Of a stretch of DNA of 64,000 nucleotides, positions 57,356 to 64,000 are shown in pieces. Location of the stretch: contig NW_006766887.1 in assembly GCF_000275845.1 (NCBI RefSeq), positions 1,074,770 through 1,138,769 on the forward strand, given 5' to 3'. Source of the DNA: Dichomitus squalens LYAD-421 SS1. Its lineage: Eukaryota; Basidiomycota; Agaricomycetes; Polyporales; Polyporaceae. Under the pieces are notes generated by a model. The model was not told where the DNA came from, did no database searches, and worked only from the letters and a program-made list of their open reading frames with translations. Within the stretch, counting starts at the first letter, position 1, and each line of letters opens with the position of its first letter. Position numbers and translations under genes: made by a program.

Positions 57356-57833
57356 CTTTGATTATGAGCGCCTCGACTAGTGTTCCCTCCGCCAACGTCG
57401 TTATCGGACGACTGATAATAGCGGTGTTTAAATCGGCAGTCTTCGGCACCGTGACCATTGGTGACAATCTGTGGGCGCCTTTCCGTCGTTTTTGGGGTCA
57501 GACGTGTAATTCCACGATGCTCGAAGCAAAATTCCACCGATTGCCTTCATATTTTACGGGTATATACTGTCTAAAATCCAGATTAAGTGTGCCAAGATTG
57601 AGATTCATGGGGGGAGATGCGATGGAGATATGCACAAAATACATTCTGGGCCGTCGCTTCTGGGGTCACACTAGTATACTCCTGGAGTAGTGAATGCAAT
57701 CCCCCCACACGGCAGGCACTGGCCAAATTCTCGTGCCAAGAAAGACGAGAGAAACTTCGGGACAGTCTTGACTTCGCCCGGAAACATAACATCTATACCA
57801 CATCACACAAAAAATTGACTTTCTCTACACCTT
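57356..57833 (+). repeat. 478-bp exact direct repeat, left copy, ending at the gap
   Basis: I found no difference from 58165-58642. The left copy runs directly into the N run, and the right copy begins directly after it. Short open frames inside it (57301-57690 plus and 57259-57537 minus) have no known match. Confidence 0.9.
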
Positions 57834-58164
57834 NNNNNNNNNNNNNNNNNNNNNNNNNNNNNNNNNNNNNNNNNNNNNNNNNNNNNNNNNNNNNNNNNNN
57901 NNNNNNNNNNNNNNNNNNNNNNNNNNNNNNNNNNNNNNNNNNNNNNNNNNNNNNNNNNNNNNNNNNNNNNNNNNNNNNNNNNNNNNNNNNNNNNNNNNNN
58001 NNNNNNNNNNNNNNNNNNNNNNNNNNNNNNNNNNNNNNNNNNNNNNNNNNNNNNNNNNNNNNNNNNNNNNNNNNNNNNNNNNNNNNNNNNNNNNNNNNNN
58101 NNNNNNNNNNNNNNNNNNNNNNNNNNNNNNNNNNNNNNNNNNNNNNNNNNNNNNNNNNNNNNNN
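57834..58164. other. assembly gap of 331 N
   Basis: Undetermined bases. Any translated frame that crosses it is meaningless. Confidence 1.
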
Positions 58165-58642
58165 CTTTGATTATGAGCGCCTCGACTAGTGTTCCCTCCG
58201 CCAACGTCGTTATCGGACGACTGATAATAGCGGTGTTTAAATCGGCAGTCTTCGGCACCGTGACCATTGGTGACAATCTGTGGGCGCCTTTCCGTCGTTT
58301 TTGGGGTCAGACGTGTAATTCCACGATGCTCGAAGCAAAATTCCACCGATTGCCTTCATATTTTACGGGTATATACTGTCTAAAATCCAGATTAAGTGTG
58401 CCAAGATTGAGATTCATGGGGGGAGATGCGATGGAGATATGCACAAAATACATTCTGGGCCGTCGCTTCTGGGGTCACACTAGTATACTCCTGGAGTAGT
58501 GAATGCAATCCCCCCACACGGCAGGCACTGGCCAAATTCTCGTGCCAAGAAAGACGAGAGAAACTTCGGGACAGTCTTGACTTCGCCCGGAAACATAACA
58601 TCTATACCACATCACACAAAAAATTGACTTTCTCTACACCTT
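58165..58642 (+). repeat. 478-bp exact direct repeat, right copy, starting at the gap
   Basis: Identical to 57356-57833, offset 809 bases. Because both copies end exactly at the gap edges, an uncollapsed assembly overlap is the simplest explanation. Confidence 0.9.
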
Positions 58643-59182
58643 TCTGAGAATTGAACCCAAGAGAAAATTACACCTTTCCCGCACGCTCGCCCCGTCAGAG
58701 AAAATGTCCGGGAAAGGTCAGCTTTCACAGACTGAGCACCAGAAAACCTTTGTGAAAGCTGACGATTAAGCCGCTTTCTCCACTCTAGCGAGTGGCACTC
58801 CAATGCTGTTCTGTTGTATGAGAAGAAACATGTGGTAGCTTTCTGTGAAAGTCATCCTATACTTGTGGGACAGATGGAGGGGATATCAGCTGTTCAACTT
58901 AGGACTGTCCCGGAAAATCTCTTACATTTCACAGGGTTGGGTTACGTGCGCTGCCTGTCGTGCCAGCGCAATGCGACGCAAGCCCATATTAGGTAGAAAA
59001 ATCTTATGTAAGGCGCTTAGCTCAAGAACATCCAGGACCCGCCATTCGTGCTCCCTCCCCTCCCTCGCTGCGCTCGGGGGGTCCCCCAAGCCGGGAGCAC
59101 TCAGACGGGCACACTGAAGCCTTGTTCGCGCGAAAAAAAAAGACCGGCGACCCCTTGTGGGGGTCAGAAGAAAGACAAGTGG
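58643..59182. other. non-coding stretch with hairpins
   Basis: No gene. It contains the inverted repeat listed separately and a smaller hairpin, gaccccttgtgggggtc (59149-59165), next to a run of nine A. Confidence 0.5.
58717..58763. repeat. 13-bp perfect inverted repeat
   Basis: gtcagctttcaca (58717-58729) and tgtgaaagctgac (58751-58763) are exact reverse complements separated by 21 bases. It could form a hairpin or be a binding palindrome. No adjacent gene suggests which. Confidence 0.85.
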
Positions 59183-59230
59183 CTAACCCTAACCTCTAAC
59201 CCAAACCCTAACTCCCAACCCGAACCCCAA
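59183..59230. repeat. degenerate telomere-like tract
   Basis: A run of CTAACCC-type units with variants (ctaaccctaacctctaac, ccaaaccctaactcccaacc and so on). The complement reads TTAGGG with variants, the common fungal telomere unit. It is interstitial and imperfect. Confidence 0.6.
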
Positions 59231-59235
59231 CGCGC

Positions 59236-59290
59236 GGGATTCGAACTCTCGCACGGAAAAACAACAACAACCATCGTTACCACTGCACCA
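59236..59290 (-). ncRNA. tRNA-like Pol III promoter element (A box and B box)
   Basis: On the minus strand, TGGTGCAGTGG (59280-59290) fits the A-box consensus TRGYNNARNNG exactly, and GTTCGAATCCC (59236-59246) matches the B box, 33 bases downstream. The flanks do not form a tRNA acceptor stem and the T stem has mismatches, so this is more like a tRNA-derived SINE head or a decayed tRNA than a functional tRNA. The telomere-like tract follows directly on its 3' side. Confidence 0.45.
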
Positions 59291-62200
59291 GCAACTTCTG
59301 AATTTAGACATAGGTGCGCCAGTATGACACCGTCTTGGACACACTTACCATACAAGGCAGGTTAGATCAAGCGCCAGCGTCGCATCGCGCTGGGGGGATT
59401 GCATTTACTATATAAGTACTCCTCCCGCCAGCGTCGACATGGCACTCCTTACCTGCCTTCGGTCTGGCCGTCTAAGCCTGTTCTCAAGCAGACAAATCAT
59501 GTCATCAACTGAAATGAATACGGAGTCTGTCTCCCATCAGTGGTGACTGCCAGTGTGCGAATAATGCTCGCACTTGCAGGTGCATCGGCTGACACCTTAC
59601 GTCGTAACCTTAGCTTATACTTCTAATAAGTAACCAGATGCCCATCAAAGCAGCGTGATTTTCCGTCTACATGCCACTGACGAAAAATCACATGGATTGC
59701 GAGTATGCGATCCAAGGAGACGATCGTAAAGTTCGAATCACCACTTGCCTCGTACACGCTAACGCACGTCACCTAGATTCATCTTCACGCGGCTGGCATC
59801 CCAACCTCCGTGAAGGTCAGTCCGGCATCACAAATGTCAGCCAGCTCTGCCAGTGGTTCAAGAACCGCACTGCGCCGCAACCCCTCCTCAACTCCCAACC
59901 ACCATCTTCTCCGCACCTCCGTGGATTATCCTCATCATCTCGACTTCATATGGATGTCGTCCCTTGATCCCGTCGACCAAAACGCTGGGCGCTATCCTCG
60001 CCTACTACTCATCCCACTATCGGCAAGCAGCGTTGTCCGGTCACCAGGACAACAGGTTGCTTCTGCTCCACGCCCGACTCGACGACATCGCTGCTTCCGC
60101 GCAGTCCATGGGCCGAGGATCTCATAAGTGACGGTCGAGAATGTCGACTCAGTGAGCATTGGTTCATCGCCTTGTCCTTCTTTCTCGTCCTGACTCCCTT
60201 GACGATTCAAAGGCAGTTCTCCCAATCGCCCACCACTCGCGGCAAATTAAGCAGGCGCCGACCAAATCGTCCTCCATGGTCCCTGGCGTATCTCCTCTAG
60301 AGCTTCCGGTGCCGCGGAGTCTTGGGGTTGTATGTCAGGTGGGGCTGACAGACTCGGGTGGTGGCTCCCCCTTGTCTCGTCAGCCCCTTCGACCTACGAA
60401 GACGATGGCGACCGCTTCTTCCCCTTCTCTCCCTAGGAACACTCAGTAAGCCTACGGTCTGCATACTTGTGAGAAGTCCTCTGAGTATCTGAGACTCTGT
60501 TGTACAGTTTCCCTGGTCGTGGACGCTCCTCGAGTCCATCCTTCGAGGCGCCATCTCGCGACCCTGCGGCTGCTGCGCCAAGGTTCCTGTTGGAAACTTG
60601 TGACAGGGATATTGGGGATATGCACGGAACGAGTTGTCCTGGGTCCAGAACCATCGGATACGAGTCCTTGCACTGTTGCACTCCAAAATACACATTACAT
60701 CCTCAGACCTATCGCCGGTTTGTGCGCCTGCGAGAGTGAGGATTGGAGCGTTCACCAGTCTAGACGAGCCTCGGCCGGGCAAGGAATTCAGGTGCAGCCG
60801 ATCTACCACACCTGCCTGCCGTCGAAGGCAGCGATCACAAGTATCCTCTGCTAATGCCAGGAGAAATCATACGCTTACCGACGAGTAGAACAGCTTGAGA
60901 ACGAGCATATGTCGCAAGGACTGGGCGGAAGCGGTTTGAGTACAGTCTGCCGTCTCTTGGATCTGAGGCATGTACTCCTCGGTCCCGTGCTACACGTGCA
61001 GGGCGATATTGGTATTGCGCGCTATAGCAGACAGCCTGCATTCCATCACCGCTCCGTCATGATCTGGCGCGAATGCGCTCCACTCTACTCGACCATCGAA
61101 ACATATTGTGGGTGAAGTGGGCGCCCTAAAACGGCATGACAGTGCGCTCTGTTCGTCCGGTCGTCGGTGGAGGGACCTCAAAAGTCTGTTCCCTTCCTCC
61201 GGCGGGTCGCCAGCGCCCTCGGACATATGCAGCCAGTCACCAGTGTCTCGAGAATACGCTCCACAGGATGACCAATTGCCTATGTGAGCGCATACAGGAA
61301 GCTTTTGTGGACCCTAATTCAAATCAATATGAGCCCTAAATACTGACGCCTGATCGACTAGCAACGGGGCGTCTTGATCATAGGGCGAATGACAAACGCT
61401 TGGAATTACCCTGCGTCAGGATCCGAGGAGGTATGTACAGATCCTACTGCGCCTTCGTGACTCCCACAGCGCTCCCGGGCAGATACAGGACAAATCGACC
61501 TAGAACGCCACGCGACGTTCCGTGATGGCTCGGACGTTTGCTTCGAGTAAGCCACATTTTTTGTGCGAAATCGTATGAATGATGCGCTTGCATGTGTAGC
61601 CTGCGTTCAGGACATTTGTGAGCTAAGGCTCGTGTCGTTTAGCATGTTGAAATCCGCACCATCGTAGGTATTCAGTAACTAGTCAAGCATCTGGATCTAC
61701 GCAGACGATCCACCTCGGGCCGATCTGCTCGTGCAAGCGCTGGTCCACGGTAGCACTGCCACCGCTGTTTGCAAGCTCGCTCCGCCTGACCAGCTTCTAT
61801 CAGACAGACCAAATACGTGTTTCATTCCAAATAGTACGAAGTCGTGCCCAACCCCAGTTTCCACTGAATACCGCGGCTCTGTTCTGATTTACCTTGACGC
61901 CACTAGCTAATCAATGCCACTCGGGCGTGACAGTGCATTTGGTGAAGGTGCGCCCGCCTTCTGCTGGATTTAGCACGCTTGTGCGCTGAATGACATAGGC
62001 CGTGCTGAACCTTGTTGGCCCCCCCCCCAAAGATCCTCACATGCGCTCGCGCTACCTCTTGTCGCACGTGCCAATGCCGGTCTAACCCTGCGCGCGATGC
62101 CCACCATTGCCCCCACTCTACGCACAATGGGCCAGGAAAGCTGAGGTCTCTCAGAAACACCGCCACGTAATCAGAAGCACTATGGCTGAGTGTAAGCGCA

Positions 62201-62576
62201 GAGACACTCTACTAGGAGACATGGCGAGCCGCTGGTTACAGATGGGCGACATTTGGTCAGTGGCTAAGGCCATCCAAGCGACACGCTCTTCGGACGCGTC
62301 GTTTGCTGATCTCCACCTTCGCCACGGACCGAAGTTTCTCAACGGACAGTAGCAGTGCACGGCGCTGCGCTCGGGTGGGGCCCAGGAGCTTCATGCAAGG
62401 TGGACCGAGTTTGCTTAGCATTCTGCCGTGTCGTATTTCCTTTGTGTCTTATTCTTCTACGGTTTCATGTCTCAATCCAGGGTGTTCACAGGGCACTCGA
62501 TGGAGTAACTGATATTGGCATAGTCCTGCATAGCGGCCCCGTGGTCCGGGAAGAAGAGCGCAGAGAACTGGGCCTG
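59291..62576. other. 3.3-kb region without recognisable gene
   Basis: Short frames on the plus strand (59671-59967, 60159-60449, 62107-62352) and minus strand (60297-60809) could be exons of degraded genes, but no domain is visible and I could not chain them. Confidence 0.45.
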
Positions 62577-62582
62577 TATAAA
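62577..62582 (+). promoter_or_regulatory. TATA box of the small secreted protein gene
   Basis: TATAAA lies 95 bases upstream of the start codon at 62677, a usual spacing for a strong fungal promoter with a short leader. Confidence 0.6.
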
Positions 62583-62676
62583 TGAGGATGCGGTCGAAGC
62601 CTTCATCTCCAGGCCAAACACCTACTCCTTCACCGCACTCTCCAGCACAACCACACAGCACCGCACCATCGCAGAC

Positions 62677-63099
62677 ATGAAGTTCACCATCGCTACCCTC
62701 GTCCTCGCCGCCATGCTCCCCGCCGCGTTCGCGGAAAACTGCCAGAACACCGGCGGCGTCGCCAACGGCGAGTGTGTCAAGTACTACTCCAACGACCAGT
62801 GCAAGGGCGACGTGATCGGCAGCTACAAGCCGACCTGCGAGGGCAACTGCTTCCAGGCCGACTTCAGCAGCGTGTTCGTCTCGGGCGACGGCACGTTCGG
62901 CACGGACTGCACCCTCTACTCGGACGCCAACTGCAGCGTTGAGCAGACCGTAGGCGTTGCATTCCGTGATGTCTTGGCTTTCCGGCTTTGTGGGCTGACG
63001 ATCGGTGGTTGTTAGGATTCCGGAAACGTTGTTGTTGGAGCTGGCAAATGCGCTAGCGCTCCCAACGCCAAGAGCATGAAGTGTTTCTACCGCTGCTGA
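62677..63099 (+). CDS. small secreted cysteine-rich protein
   Basis: Exons 62677-62949 and 63016-63099 join in frame (phase 0, 66-nt GT-AG intron) to 118 residues. The first 19 residues (MKFTIATLVLAAMLPAAFA) are a classic signal peptide with a cleavage site after AFA. The mature protein of about 99 residues has 10 Cys, seven in exon 1 and three in exon 2 (GKCAS, MKCFYRC), enough for five disulfides, and no membrane segment. It resembles small secreted proteins of basidiomycetes. The family is not recognised and no activity can be assigned. Codon use is strongly biased to C in third position (for example AAC, GGC, TGC), and with the TATA box this suggests high expression. Without splicing the frame would end at GGC-stop 63013-63015 and lose the last three Cys. 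Confidence 0.85.
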
Positions 63100-64000
63100 A
63101 CGCCAGATGCTCAGCCAACGAAAGGTGCGTCCTTTCGACTTCCAGCATCTGTGATCTTTGCTGTATTCATGAGACCTCGTTTCCATGGACAGTCTCTTTG
63201 TCGCAGGCACGCCTTTCTATCGACAGAATGCGCAATGGTCACTCTACGTGACCGCGTTGGAGGCTCCCGATGTCCAATCAAGGCTCTGCCCGCGACCTAG
63301 TTCTTCTCTGATGTACTACCATTGTCGACCGTTGGTAAATGCAGTTTTGACCTTCCCCATATCTCAGCATGAGTTGTGACTCGATCTTACTTACAATTCT
63401 GATCCTCATCCTGAGTGACCTAGTGTTTTCGAAAAGCGAAGCACCCGAACAGAGGCCGCAACGCGCTCGGAAGTGAACCGCCTGCCAGAATGCATTCCTT
63501 GTACAAAGACCGTCAACAGCTGATAGGGTTGCGGTTTCTCGGAAGCTCGCGCCTTGTTGTATGGCGACGAAACGTCGCGATAACTTCCACTTGCACCAGC
63601 AGTCCTCAGATGTATTGCTTATAGCTTGACATCAATTATTTGAATCCGCAATGGACTGACACGACCTCGCACGTGGATAAATGAGCTGAAGGACTCCGGC
63701 TCTGAATGGCAAGCCACAAGACAAACATCTGCGATGGATGATATTATAAGTCCTGGATGAGATGCATGTACCTGGGCTGCTAACAAAGGGAGGGTCATTG
63801 ACCTCGCCGTCTTCTCGAGACGATCCGGCGAGCGGTGAATATGGGAACTGGCCGCGTGATGCGTATGGCACAAGCCCCCCTGCTGGGTCTTCGTGGGAAA
63901 GAAATACACTCTTACTCTTGGCTACGTGCTCTGACAGGCTTTCTGAACAGCGTCATGTGCCATAGGAGCGTTGTGCGTGGAGATGTACTTACAAACTGGA
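63100..64000. other. right-edge region without recognisable gene
   Basis: Downstream of the secreted-protein gene I see only short frames on both strands, none recognisable. Confidence 0.45.

Noticed and set aside
57356..58642. LTR retrotransposon with identical terminal repeats
   Set aside because: The repeats begin and end exactly at the gap edges, there is room for only 331 unknown bases between them, and no reverse transcriptase or integrase fragment is nearby. An assembly overlap is simpler.
59225..59300. Functional tRNA gene on the minus strand
   Set aside because: A and B boxes are present, but the acceptor stem does not pair and the T stem has mismatches. Kept only as a tRNA-like element.
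62449..63210. 253-codon minus-strand open frame
   Set aside because: It lies antisense to the spliced secreted-protein gene, whose third-position C bias automatically keeps the opposite frame open. The translated sequence has no recognisable domain.
1..64000. CRISPR arrays, rRNA operons and viral genes
   Set aside because: No regularly spaced short repeats, rRNA core sequences or viral hallmark genes were seen. CRISPR would not be expected in this fungal nuclear DNA.

Overview
The window looks like nuclear DNA of a filamentous basidiomycete (Agaricomycete type). Genes carry many short GT-AG introns, sometimes with micro-exons. Several products belong to fungal or basidiomycete-typical families: a two-finger iron GATA factor, Opi1, DUF6533 membrane proteins, a Vps9-domain protein and a Cys-rich P1B-ATPase. 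There is no bacterial operon structure. One 331-base run of N (57834-58164) marks a scaffold gap.

Layout. 1-12.6 kb: an unidentified 3'-terminal exon, the ribosomal protein gene RPL37 (minus, six exons), a urbs1/sreA-type iron-responsive GATA factor (plus), a decayed copy of the RNA polymerase III subunit RPC34 (minus) between two imperfect direct repeats, and an Opi1-family regulator (plus). 13.5-20.1 kb: a 3.3-kb segment present twice in tandem. Each copy carries one fairly complete DUF6533 gene and one truncated DUF6533 remnant, and ends in the last 28 codons plus stop of the neighbouring IBTK/Btb3-like gene. 20-31 kb: three minus-strand housekeeping genes, namely IBTK/Btb3-like (ankyrin, RCC1, two BTB domains), a mitochondrial EngB-type GTPase and a VPS9-domain Rab exchange factor. 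31-42 kb: two long gene-poor stretches around a gene that encodes only the N-terminal domain of Bud6/Aip3. 42-44.5 kb: a proline-rich protein with a PP1-type KTVSF motif. 47.9-50.5 kb: a fragment and a damaged copy of a major facilitator transporter. 51.6-55 kb: a Pca1-like heavy-metal ATPase with a very Cys-rich N-terminus, followed by a small Ser-rich gene on the opposite strand. 56-62.6 kb: gene-poor DNA with the gap, an exact 478-bp repeat on both sides of it, an inverted repeat, a Pol III-promoter-like element and a degenerate telomere-like tract. 62.7-63.1 kb: a small secreted Cys-rich protein.

Two themes connect genes. Metal and lipid regulation is represented by the iron GATA factor (with GATA sites in its own promoter and second intron), the Opi1-like factor and the metal-exporting ATPase, but they are not evidently one cluster. 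Local duplication and decay is the second theme: RPC34, DUF6533 and the MFS genes all show partial or damaged copies. Exon joins given below were read by hand from splice signals and reading frame and add up to open frames. They are not supported by RNA data.
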